This document shows positions 17,197 to 25,100 of a DNA stretch of 64,000 bases, in pieces. Both the position numbers and the translations under genes were made by a program. Numbering within the stretch: the stretch's first letter is position 1; each line of letters opens with the position of its first letter. Below the pieces are notes generated by a model that saw only the letters and a program-made list of their open reading frames with translations, did no database searches and was not told the origin of the DNA. Origin of the DNA: Candidatus Paracaedibacteraceae bacterium (GTDB taxonomy: Bacteria > Pseudomonadota > Alphaproteobacteria > Paracaedibacterales > Paracaedibacteraceae); contig JAHBYI010000001.1 of NCBI GenBank assembly GCA_019636035.1, forward strand, positions 551,508-615,507, read 5' to 3'.

Positions 17197-19109
17197 GAAT
17201 TTTCCTCAAACCATGCTTGAAACATTAGAATATTCCACAGACCATATTGCCAATTTCTGCTACCGGATAGGTGTTCCTGCCACTTCTTTTCAACAAATTT
17301 AGGATTGATTAATCCGCTAGCTTCCAGTTTTTTGGGGTCTAGTAATGCACTAGCCCAATCTTTCAAACTTCCCCGTAACCATTGATCCAAGGGAATGCCA
17401 AAGCCTTGTTTCGGGCGTTCGATGAGCTCTTTGGGAACATGGCGATACAGAACTTGGCGAAGAGGCCATTTTGTAACACCGTTCTTCAATTTTTGCCCTA
17501 GGGGAAGCGACCAGGCAAACTCAACAACACGGTGATCAAGCAGGGGAACACGAGTTTCCAGACTATTAGCCATGGCCGCTCGATCGACTTTGACCGAGAT
17601 ATCATCGGGCAGATAACTTAAGGTATCCAAATACATCATTTGTTCCGTGAATGATCGTGTTTGTTCTGACGATCGGATCGATTTTGTAAAGGGTGCCTCA
17701 CCTGTTGAGGCAAGACTGACGGCATCATGATGCCTCCAGTGGCTGACCAGTGAGTCGTAAATAGCCAAATGATCAAGGGGAATAATATCCGCTACTTTTT
17801 TAACTTTATCACCCAATTGATTCGGAATGCCCGGTATCTGTTTGCCGATGGCATTTAAGGACTGAGTCGGCAGAATTTTAAGTATCATGGCTGCTGTTTT
17901 ACGCAAAGGCTGTGGTAACCAACGAATACTGTTCCAGATTCTTTCAACCATCAAATAGCGGTTATATCCAGCGAAAAGCTCGTCCCCTGCATCTCCGGAT
18001 AAAGACACGGTGACTTTTTGGCGAGCTAGTTTTGCAACAAGGTAGGTCGGGATTTGTGAAGAATCAGCAAAGGGCTCACAATAGATCGATGGTAAATCAG
18101 GAATAACATTCAGGGCATCTTGATTAGTAACGTAAAGTTCTGTGTGGTCTGTTTTTAAGTGTTGAGCCACTGCTTTGGCATACTCAGCTTCGTTAAATCC
18201 TGCTTCGTTAAAACCAATGGAGAACGTTTTAACCGGGGATGAGGATTGTTTTTGCATCAGTGCTACAATGGTGGATGAGTCAACACCACCCGATAAAAAG
18301 GCACCTAAGGGTACATCAGCTAGCATTTGCTGACCGACGGCATGAGTCAGAAGGTCTTCCAGGTGATCAACAACAGCATTATCCGTAAGGGATTGTTGTT
18401 CTAAGCATGACTCCAAAGACCAATAAGCGATTTCTTCAGGGATTAGATTGGCTTGCAAGTCAGCCTGGGTAAAACGACGATAGGTTCCCGGTGTTAGTTT
18501 TTCATAAGCTTGATAGATGCTGTAGGGGGCAGGAACGTAGCCATATCGTAACATCTGATCAACCGCAACTGGGTTAAGTTTCCCATCAAAACACGGATGT
18601 TGTCTGAACGATTTTAATTCGCTACCAAAGAGAAGGACACCCTTTGACCAGCCATAATACAGAGGTTTTTCTCCGATACGATCGCGGGCTAAGATTAATT
18701 CTCGGTGATGGTGATCCCACAGGGCAATGGCGAACATACCAACCATTTTTTTTAAGGTTGCTTCTAACCCCCAGAACTCAATGGCTTCCAAGATGACTTC
18801 GGTATCAGTGTGACCACGCCATTGGCGCGGATTGTATTGATCCAGCTCAGAGCGTAATTCTTGGTAGTTATAACATTCACCGTTAAAGATGATGGTCAAA
18901 CGTCCGGAATGGCTGTGCATAGGCTGACGTCCGTTTTCGGATAAATCCAAGATTGCCAAACGTCGATGACCAAGCGTTATCCCTGATTCATCTGCCCACT
19001 GGCTTTCTCCATCAGGTCCACGATGCGCAATGCAATCTGTCATTGACTTGAGGGTAGCTAAGCGATCATAGCTTGCCGTATTATGGTAAAAACCTGAAAA
19101 TCCACACAC
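17193..19109 (-). CDS. asnB: Glutamine-hydrolysing asparagine synthetase
   Basis: 638 residues, cytosolic; converts aspartate, ATP and glutamine to asparagine. The mature N-terminal nucleophile is Cys2 (MCGFSGFY). The class II glutaminase domain carries HRGPDGE, LGHRRLAILD and IIFNGECYNY; the synthetase domain has the pyrophosphate loop LSGGVDSS (about residue 270) and the later SLSGDAGDELFAGYNRY. Length is toward the long type related to polysaccharide-cluster AsnB paralogues (~590-640) rather than E. coli AsnB (~554). It heads a leftward, tightly overlapped string with prs and the MNT gene. Confidence 0.93.
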   Translation of the reverse strand: MCGFSGFYHNTASYDRLATLKSMTDCIAHRGPDGESQWADESGITLGHRRLAILDLSENGRQPMHSHSGRLTIIFNGECYNYQELRSELDQYNPRQWRGHTDTEVILEAIEFWGLEATLKKMVGMFAIALWDHHHRELILARDRIGEKPLYYGWSKGVLLFGSELKSFRQHPCFDGKLNPVAVDQMLRYGYVPAPYSIYQAYEKLTPGTYRRFTQADLQANLIPEEIAYWSLESCLEQQSLTDNAVVDHLEDLLTHAVGQQMLADVPLGAFLSGGVDSSTIVALMQKQSSSPVKTFSIGFNEAGFNEAEYAKAVAQHLKTDHTELYVTNQDALNVIPDLPSIYCEPFADSSQIPTYLVAKLARQKVTVSLSGDAGDELFAGYNRYLMVERIWNSIRWLPQPLRKTAAMILKILPTQSLNAIGKQIPGIPNQLGDKVKKVADIIPLDHLAIYDSLVSHWRHHDAVSLASTGEAPFTKSIRSSEQTRSFTEQMMYLDTLSYLPDDISVKVDRAAMANSLETRVPLLDHRVVEFAWSLPLGQKLKNGVTKWPLRQVLYRHVPKELIERPKQGFGIPLDQWLRGSLKDWASALLDPKKLEASGLINPKFVEKKWQEHLSGSRNWQYGLWNILMFQAWFEENS

Positions 19110-19151
19110 AGTTATTTTTCCTTGATTATAGCTTAACCTAAGAATACTGAA

Positions 19152-19844
19152 CTAAGCCTGTAACCACAAAGGATTTTTTAGGCTTGCAATAAATTCTTCA
19201 TGGGATTTTTTATCCGCATCTGACAGTGGAAAGGATCGCTTTTCGCGGACTTGTTGTGATGGCGGAGGTATGGTTATATCCAGTTGTTGATGTGTCGTTG
19301 TTTTTTGTTGTTGATTGAAAGAAAAAGTGACTTGGCGTCCACCTTTTAACTCTAAATAGACATTGGCTAACAGTTCTGCGTCAAGAAGGGCTCCGTGTTT
19401 AACGCGCGCCGATAAATCAATCCCAAATCGTCGACATAAAGCATCCAATGACGCGGGGGAACCCGGGAATTTCTGCCGAGCCATTGTGACTGTGTCGATT
19501 GCGCGATTCATGGGCAAGGGATTGCGACACAATCGTTCTAATTCAGCATTAATAAATCCCATGTCAAATGACGCATTATGAATGACGAGATTTGAGTCTG
19601 CAATAAACTCTAAGAATGGGTCAACCACGTGGAGAAATAACGGTTTATCATACAGAAATTCAGTCGTAATGCCACTGACCTTAGATGCTCCTGGCGGGAC
19701 GTCCCGTTGAGGATTAACATAGGTATGATATGTCTTTCCTGTGGGGAGTAAATCAATCAACTCAACGCAACCAATTTCAATGACCCGATCCCCTGTTTTT
19801 GGGTTAAATCCGGTTGTTTCCGTATCAAGAACGATTTCTCTCAT
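19152..19844 (-). CDS. dnaQ: DNA polymerase III epsilon subunit (3'-5' proofreading exonuclease)
   Basis: 230 residues from the ATG at 19844 (MREIVLDTETTG), the standard DnaQ start, overlapping the coaE stop as ATGA. Exonuclease motifs are present: ExoI VLDTETTGF, ExoII VIHNASFDMGFINAEL, ExoIII-epsilon HGALLDAELLANVYLEL with the catalytic His. The C-terminal ~50 residues (after LKGGRQ) are the flexible polymerase-binding tail. Pairing with coaE is typical of alphaproteobacteria. Confidence 0.96.
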   Translation of the reverse strand: MREIVLDTETTGFNPKTGDRVIEIGCVELIDLLPTGKTYHTYVNPQRDVPPGASKVSGITTEFLYDKPLFLHVVDPFLEFIADSNLVIHNASFDMGFINAELERLCRNPLPMNRAIDTVTMARQKFPGSPASLDALCRRFGIDLSARVKHGALLDAELLANVYLELKGGRQVTFSFNQQQKTTTHQQLDITIPPPSQQVREKRSFPLSDADKKSHEEFIASLKNPLWLQA

Positions 19845-20431
19845 AGACCGAGGTGCTCCAAAATCTGCATAAACTGAATCCAAGTATGATGGTGACCTGC
19901 TCCGGAATCAATGATAAAATCTGCTCGTTGCTGTTTTTCAATCTGTGGTAATTGTTTCGATAACAAACTATGCATGAGGGTGGCTGTCATGGTGGGTCTT
20001 TTGAGGATACGTTGATGAATGAGCCAGTCAGGGCTTGTGGTGACAATTGTCCAGTCACATAAAGAGTCTAGATCTTTTTCAAAAAGGAGCGGGATATCCA
20101 AGATGACACAAGGAGATCGTCTTTTTTGATGGAACGATAGGAATTTTTCTCGGGATTGGGCTAATTCCGGATAGAGAATAGCCTCAATTTTCAAAAGATT
20201 ATCAGGTGATTGGGCAATGGTTCCTTTGAGTAAGTCGCGGTCTAATTGCCCGTGAGAGGCGCATGAAGGAAAAAGGGCTAAGATTTTTTGCTGGATCGTT
20301 TTTTTTTGATATAAGGACTGAACGTCGCGATCTGCATCCCAAACCGGAATATGTAAAAGAGTACGTGCGCGGTGGGTTAGGCTTGATTTTCCCGAAGCCA
20401 TTGACCCTGTTATTCCCAGAATAATCATCAT
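19841..20431 (-). CDS. coaE: Dephospho-CoA kinase
   Basis: 196 residues. CoaE phosphorylates the 3' hydroxyl of dephospho-CoA in the last step of CoA synthesis. The P-loop GSMASGKS is near residues 9-16, WDADRDVQSLY gives the substrate-site Asp region, ILDIPLLFEKDLDSLCDWTIVVT-like segment (ending TIVTTS here) matches the core, and the C-terminal ADFIIDSGAGHH is the conserved closing strand. It precedes dnaQ with a four-base overlap. Confidence 0.95.
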   Translation of the reverse strand: MMIILGITGSMASGKSSLTHRARTLLHIPVWDADRDVQSLYQKKTIQQKILALFPSCASHGQLDRDLLKGTIAQSPDNLLKIEAILYPELAQSREKFLSFHQKRRSPCVILDIPLLFEKDLDSLCDWTIVTTSPDWLIHQRILKRPTMTATLMHSLLSKQLPQIEKQQRADFIIDSGAGHHHTWIQFMQILEHLGL

Positions 20432-20635
20432 TATTACAGTATGAGCGTTATTGCTTTAGTATGCGGTTTAATGACGTGTCGTTCAAGAGCGGATAACATT
20501 AACTTTTCTTTCATTAAAATATTTTTTTTCAATTAGTTATGTATTAAGGGTGCGAAAAAAACGATTAATTAATGAATTATTAATTTTACTCAGTAATACT
20601 AAATATATATTCACACTTTGATTAAGGTGAAGCCA

Positions 20636-21541
20636 ATGAAGTATTTTGTATGGAGTTCCGTTATTTCATTTTTATTGGTGAGCTCACCAGTAAAATCTCA
20701 GGATTCTGAGCACGATGTTTACATGCGGATGATCGGTCAGGCAATTGTTTCAACAATGGAGGAACATCATGCTTATGACTGGAAAGAGATAACCGATACA
20801 GCTTCACGGTTTTGGAAGGATCCAAGTTCTGCTTTGGATCAGGAAACTCGCCGACTTCAAGGTAAATTTTATCGCTTTGTGTTTAAGACCTTTTTGGGGG
20901 ATCAAGCGTCTGTTACAAAAATAATGAAACGTTATTTTGAATATCAATTGGACTGTCTTGTTGCCGATTATGAAAAAGCACCTGCTTCTAGGTATCAGTT
21001 TTGGAGTAAAGTACCGTCCCATTATCATGCAATTCTTGCCTTTGAATTGTTGGCTGTTGAATCAGGCATCAAACTTGATCATAGTTATCATGATATTTTT
21101 TCTCTGGTTTCTGACAAAGCCCGGATGATCGAAGATGCCTCACAAAAAATATCAAGCGATGCTGTTGTTACCAGAGGGGTACCACCAGCACCACCACCAC
21201 CGCCATTATCGAGTGTTTCAATGATTCCGATCGCTCCTCAATCTCCGTCATTGAAACTAACACATCCGACCAAGGATCGCCCTCAGAGACAAAAGAGGCA
21301 TGCGCCTGTAACGGTGGATGCTTTATCGGCAACGCAAAATTCATTAAAAAAGACAATAACAAAAGAATCGTCATTGTCTGAAAATGTCTTGAATGAGATC
21401 AAACAGGGCGGCTTCACTCTAAAACCGGCATCTAAACGAATCTTAAGAGACCGTCCGGCTGAAAGTGAAGATAATGATCTTTTGACAATTCTAAAAAAGC
21501 GTTTTAATCAAATTCGCCCTGCGTTGTCAGAAAGTGATTAA
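20636..21541 (+). CDS. Secreted protein with proline-rich, WH2 and WASP/WAVE-like C-terminal segments
   Basis: 301 residues from the ATG at 20636, preceded by AAGGTG; an in-frame TTG at 20618 is less likely. A signal peptide (FVWSSVISFLLVSSPVKSQ) leads to a helical domain of about residues 25-170 that I do not recognise. Residues 183-190 are proline-rich (PPAPPPPP). Residues ~248-266 (NVLNEIKQGGFTLKPASKR) match the WH2 actin-binding consensus, an amphipathic helix ending in E-I-xx-G followed by x-x-L-K-P. Residues 280-296 (NDLLTILKKRFNQIRPA) resemble the connector helix of WAVE/WASP, and the end, SESD, is a minimal acidic tail. Proline-rich plus WH2 plus connector/acidic is the order of Arp2/3-activating VCA modules and of Rickettsia RickA. 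The domain reading is by eye only. Its stop overlaps the convergent OMP gene by four bases. Confidence 0.7.
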   Translation: MKYFVWSSVISFLLVSSPVKSQDSEHDVYMRMIGQAIVSTMEEHHAYDWKEITDTASRFWKDPSSALDQETRRLQGKFYRFVFKTFLGDQASVTKIMKRYFEYQLDCLVADYEKAPASRYQFWSKVPSHYHAILAFELLAVESGIKLDHSYHDIFSLVSDKARMIEDASQKISSDAVVTRGVPPAPPPPPLSSVSMIPIAPQSPSLKLTHPTKDRPQRQKRHAPVTVDALSATQNSLKKTITKESSLSENVLNEIKQGGFTLKPASKRILRDRPAESEDNDLLTILKKRFNQIRPALSESD

Positions 21542-22185
21542 AACTCGTATTTGAATCCAATGCTGACGGCCGGGTAAGTCCGAAGATACTTTTTATCATT
21601 GATGAGTTCTTCTGCGCCGTATCGGAGTTTTCGCATGGCTTCTTCACTGTACTGGGCTAGTCCACTGGCACTAACTTTGGCACTGACTTTGCTCATGAAA
21701 TAAACACCTGCATCCATTGTCAACGTCCAATTTGATCCACCAAGCTTGCGGAAATCGCAACCTGTCCCGACGTAATAACTCACAGGATTTTTATAACGAT
21801 ATCGTCCATGAGTGTAACCCAAGGCTTGACGTCGAGGATCTGGGTCATTTGAGAAATCACGATTTAAGCGAATTTTTGTTCCGTTATAGCCACCACCCAC
21901 ACTGAGACGCCACCAGTTGGTGTAAAAATACCAGTCAGCATACAAGGTGATTGTTACAGGACGAAACCGAACATCATGATATTTTACGTTATCAAAAGAC
22001 ATGGTTTTGCGAAAATGTTCCCACCATGTTCCTTGGAGGCGTAGACCAAATGTCTTATTGAAGTGATAGCCAATTTCTCCTGCTACTCCCAAAGAACTAG
22101 CACGGACACCTGCATTCCAATTCCCAGCATGAACTTGCGTTATCATAGCTGTTGCAATCAATGCCGATTGTATAATTTTAGTCAT
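21538..22185 (-). CDS. Outer-membrane beta-barrel protein, small porin-like
   Basis: 215 residues with signal peptide (IIQSALIATAMITQVHA), alternating aromatic/hydrophobic strands through the whole length and a terminal Phe (GFKYEF), the signal recognised by the BAM machinery. Size fits an eight-stranded OmpA/OmpW-like barrel. No specific family is certain. A single cysteine lies in GTGCDFRKLG. It is convergent with, and overlaps by four bases, the WH2 protein gene. Confidence 0.75.
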   Translation of the reverse strand: MTKIIQSALIATAMITQVHAGNWNAGVRASSLGVAGEIGYHFNKTFGLRLQGTWWEHFRKTMSFDNVKYHDVRFRPVTITLYADWYFYTNWWRLSVGGGYNGTKIRLNRDFSNDPDPRRQALGYTHGRYRYKNPVSYYVGTGCDFRKLGGSNWTLTMDAGVYFMSKVSAKVSASGLAQYSEEAMRKLRYGAEELINDKKYLRTYPAVSIGFKYEF

Positions 22186-22345
22186 GTTTCAAAACCCTTT
22201 TTATCGTTTATAAACATTTATAGGATATTTTTTGGTAATTTTCTAGCAATTACATTTAATATTCAATCAAAAATCGATGTCTTCATCTTGTTTGAATATA
22301 CTTTCTATTAACTCTCTTTCTTTATTCTAAAACTATGGAGATGTT

Positions 22346-23992
22346 ATGCTAAGAATTTTATCTTATTCCCCTCATTTAAGAGATCATCTTAATATCAGAG
22401 AATCTTTAAAGGGGTTACGAATCAACGCCGAAGAAATTCATATTGATTCTGTCTTTAGCCTTGAGATTATCCCAGAGTATATCAATCGCTCTTTAAGCTC
22501 TCATATCCCGATTCATCTTATTGTTTATGCTCCTGAGGTTAATGCGGTTATTCTCAATCTTTTTTCATCGACCATTCCCATTGTGTGTTTGTCTGGTATA
22601 GACGATCCGGATTCCGTATCAGAATTAATGCAAGACAACGTTTATTTTTGTAACCAAGAACCAACTGTTGATTTTTTGGCGTTAGTCCGAAAATGTTTAG
22701 CATTACAAAAAATGCGGTATGAGTTGTCAGAACACCATACGGCTCAGGTTCAGGCTCATTTAAATCAGTCACAATTCATTCAAATTATTGGGGATCATTT
22801 GAATCGAGCGTTCATTTTAGAGACGCATTCCGGCCTTTGTTTATTTCATCTGGAAACCTATGATTCAGATTCTTTTAATCGTCATCGTGTTGCTCAGTGT
22901 CTTAAGAACCTGTATGAGATTGTAAAGAGTTCCCTTCCCTCTAAATGGACTTTGCACGCGTATGGTTCCATGAGAATGGCTTTGATTGTTGATGATATTC
23001 AGGACAGGGATCTCTTCGCAGAGCAACTTAATGGTCTTTATCAGAAAATAACGGGTTATTTTGCCGATCAAAATTTAGTTGTAAGTATCGATATTGGTGT
23101 TGTTGTCACAGATTCTATTTCTGTTGATCCATTTCAATTTTATGATCAAGCGCAATCTGCCCTTGCTCTTGCTAAACGTAAAGGGCATGGATTTATCGAG
23201 TATTACGGCCAAGAAGAGGCAAGTAAGCTGTTGCATACAACTCGTTTAGAAAGTGACCTCAAGCAAGCCTTTTTGAAAAATGAGCTTTTTGTTGTTTATC
23301 AACCGCTGATTGATTTAATAACCTTAAAACCCGTTGGTATCGAGGCTTTGATTCGTTGGAATCATCCGCAATTTGGCTCTATATCACCGTTTGATTTTCT
23401 ACCGATTATTGAGAGAATTAATGCTATGGATGCGTTGGCTGATATTGTTTTTGATCAAGCATTTGCCACATTAAAAAAATTGCAATCCCACGCGATCGAC
23501 CTTAAATTATCGATCAACATTAATGGACAGCAATTTGTATCAGGAAAATTGGTGAAAACAATCCAAAAAAAACTATCTGTTTTCAACGTATCGCCGGCGG
23601 ATATTGAACTTGAAATTACCGAAGAAATTGATTTAAATCCGGTTGCTCCTGCTTTGTCTCAATTAACGGAACTTCAGGAATTAGGCTGCAAAATTGTGAT
23701 CGATGATTTTGGTATCGGTTATTCATCCCTCCACTATCTAAGCCATTTTCCTGTTGATAAAATTAAAATAGACAAATCATTCATCCAGAATTTAACGGAG
23801 CGGAAAGTTAAGATCTTAGAGGCAATTCTTAATCTGGCTCATTTCTTAAAAATTGAAACGTTGGTTGAGGGGATTGAGACCAAAGACCAGCATGAAATGT
23901 TAAAGTTTATTGGTGCCCATTATGGCCAGGGGTACTTGTTTTCTAAGCCGTTAACCCAAGAGCAGTTATTGACCTATAGTCGTTCCAGTTGA
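22346..23992 (+). CDS. EAL-domain cyclic-di-GMP phosphodiesterase with degenerate GGDEF
   Basis: 548 residues; GGAGA seven bases upstream supports the start. An N-terminal ~115-residue alpha/beta region looks like a degenerate receiver domain, without an obvious phosphoacceptor. A GGDEF-like region follows (about 130-290): the fold markers VSIDIGVVV and ALALAKRKGHGFIEYYG are kept but the GGDEF signature itself is lost, so no cyclase activity is expected. The EAL domain (~300-545) is intact: GIEALIRWNHP, INGQQF (Asn), LELEITEE, IVIDDFGIGYSSLHYL, DKIKIDKSFI and LVEGIET. It should hydrolyse c-di-GMP in the cytosol. No membrane segment. Confidence 0.92.
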   Translation: MLRILSYSPHLRDHLNIRESLKGLRINAEEIHIDSVFSLEIIPEYINRSLSSHIPIHLIVYAPEVNAVILNLFSSTIPIVCLSGIDDPDSVSELMQDNVYFCNQEPTVDFLALVRKCLALQKMRYELSEHHTAQVQAHLNQSQFIQIIGDHLNRAFILETHSGLCLFHLETYDSDSFNRHRVAQCLKNLYEIVKSSLPSKWTLHAYGSMRMALIVDDIQDRDLFAEQLNGLYQKITGYFADQNLVVSIDIGVVVTDSISVDPFQFYDQAQSALALAKRKGHGFIEYYGQEEASKLLHTTRLESDLKQAFLKNELFVVYQPLIDLITLKPVGIEALIRWNHPQFGSISPFDFLPIIERINAMDALADIVFDQAFATLKKLQSHAIDLKLSININGQQFVSGKLVKTIQKKLSVFNVSPADIELEITEEIDLNPVAPALSQLTELQELGCKIVIDDFGIGYSSLHYLSHFPVDKIKIDKSFIQNLTERKVKILEAILNLAHFLKIETLVEGIETKDQHEMLKFIGAHYGQGYLFSKPLTQEQLLTYSRSS

Positions 23993-24000
23993 TTTTTATA

Positions 24001-24075
24001 CAAGGAAATAGGAGAGAAGCGTACATAAAGTACGTGAGCGACGAATGACGCTGTAGAAAAGTCAAAGGGAATGAC
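24001..24075. repeat. Dispersed palindromic repeat, copy A
   Basis: The gap between the convergent EAL and mutY genes is filled by an element made of a left block (GGAAATAGGAGAGAAGC), a small hairpin (CGTAC, five bases, GTACG at 24020-24034) and a 36-base right block starting GACGAATGACGCTGTAG (24040-24075). The right block recurs, 34 of 36 bases identical and inverted, at 58173-58208, again in a convergent gap and again next to a similar left block, but with a different hairpin stem. This is a REP-like or miniature repeat, possibly doubling as a transcript end. Confidence 0.72.
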
Positions 24076-25100
24076 TATATTATGATCTTATAATGCTTGA
24101 TCAATTTAGTCATTAAGGTTGGCAGGGCAAGGTTTTGGATCGATTGCTTAGGATAGCGCATTCCTGAATAATTTGAATGGGAGAGCTGTTTGACACACCT
24201 GAGAATTAATGTGAAGTGTGTAAAGACATGTTTAATCTGGCCATCTAAAAGGATCTGCCCTTGATCTAACGGGGGGAGTTCTTGTTCATGGTTAACCCAG
24301 TCACTTGTGGGGAGCGTCATCAAATTAGCAAGTAATCCTTTTGCAGGTCGTCTGACAAAAGCAATCCCTTGGGATGGATCTTCATCCCAGTAAGCATAAG
24401 CATAGCGCGTTGGTTTTTCTGATTTAGCGGCCTTGGCTGGGATTTGGTCTTGTACCTTTTGATGATAGGCCAAACAATTTGCTATGATAGGGCATCGGTC
24501 GCATTTAGGTGATTTAGGTGTACAGATCGTTGCTCCTAAATCCATTAAACTCTGAGCAAAATCACCCGATCGTTTGGGGCGGTAGGGGGATACAAGATCT
24601 GAGACTAAATCTTTTAGTTTTGGTAAAGGAGTTGCGATCGCTATCAGCCGAGCCATAACACGGGTAATATTCCCATCAACAGGAATGATGGGATAGTCAT
24701 AGGCAATTGATGCAATAGATGCTGATGTATAAGTACCAATCCCCGGAAGTTTAATGAGTTCTTCAGGATGGTCAGGGATTTGAGGAAATTTTGAAAGACT
24801 CAGGGCACAAGCGTGCAAATTTTTTGCACGAGAGTAATATCCTAATCCTTGCCATTGATGATAAATGTCATCCAAAGATGCTTTGGACAGGTGGTGTAAG
24901 GTTGGCCAACGGGCGATAAATCTGAGAAAATAGTCTTGAACCGTTGCAACTGTCGTTTGTTGCAACATGACTTCGCTTAACCACACATAGTATGGGTTGG
25001 GTGTTTCTCCGGGTTTTGCCCGCCAGGGGAGGACACGTTGATGCTGATCATACCAGTGCAACAGATTGTTGTGGACTGAATCAAAAATCTTATGAACCAC
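24075..25100 (-). CDS. mutY: A/G-specific adenine DNA glycosylase MutY
   Basis: 341 residues. MutY removes adenine mispaired with 8-oxoguanine. The catalytic Glu is in LSEVMLQQTTVATV (about residue 43), the helix-hairpin-helix is LPGIGTYTSASI, the catalytic Asp is in VDGNITRVMARL, and the [4Fe-4S] loop is C-x6-C-x2-C-x5-C in ICTPKSPKCDRCPIIANC. The C-terminal NUDIX-like 8-oxoG recognition domain follows, with HVFTHFTLIL. It starts 11 bases inside the upstream substrate-binding protein gene. Its TAG stop abuts dispersed repeat A. Fe-S requirement links it to the isc operon of this window. Confidence 0.95.
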   Translation of the reverse strand: MVHKIFDSVHNNLLHWYDQHQRVLPWRAKPGETPNPYYVWLSEVMLQQTTVATVQDYFLRFIARWPTLHHLSKASLDDIYHQWQGLGYYSRAKNLHACALSLSKFPQIPDHPEELIKLPGIGTYTSASIASIAYDYPIIPVDGNITRVMARLIAIATPLPKLKDLVSDLVSPYRPKRSGDFAQSLMDLGATICTPKSPKCDRCPIIANCLAYHQKVQDQIPAKAAKSEKPTRYAYAYWDEDPSQGIAFVRRPAKGLLANLMTLPTSDWVNHEQELPPLDQGQILLDGQIKHVFTHFTLILRCVKQLSHSNYSGMRYPKQSIQNLALPTLMTKLIKHYKIII

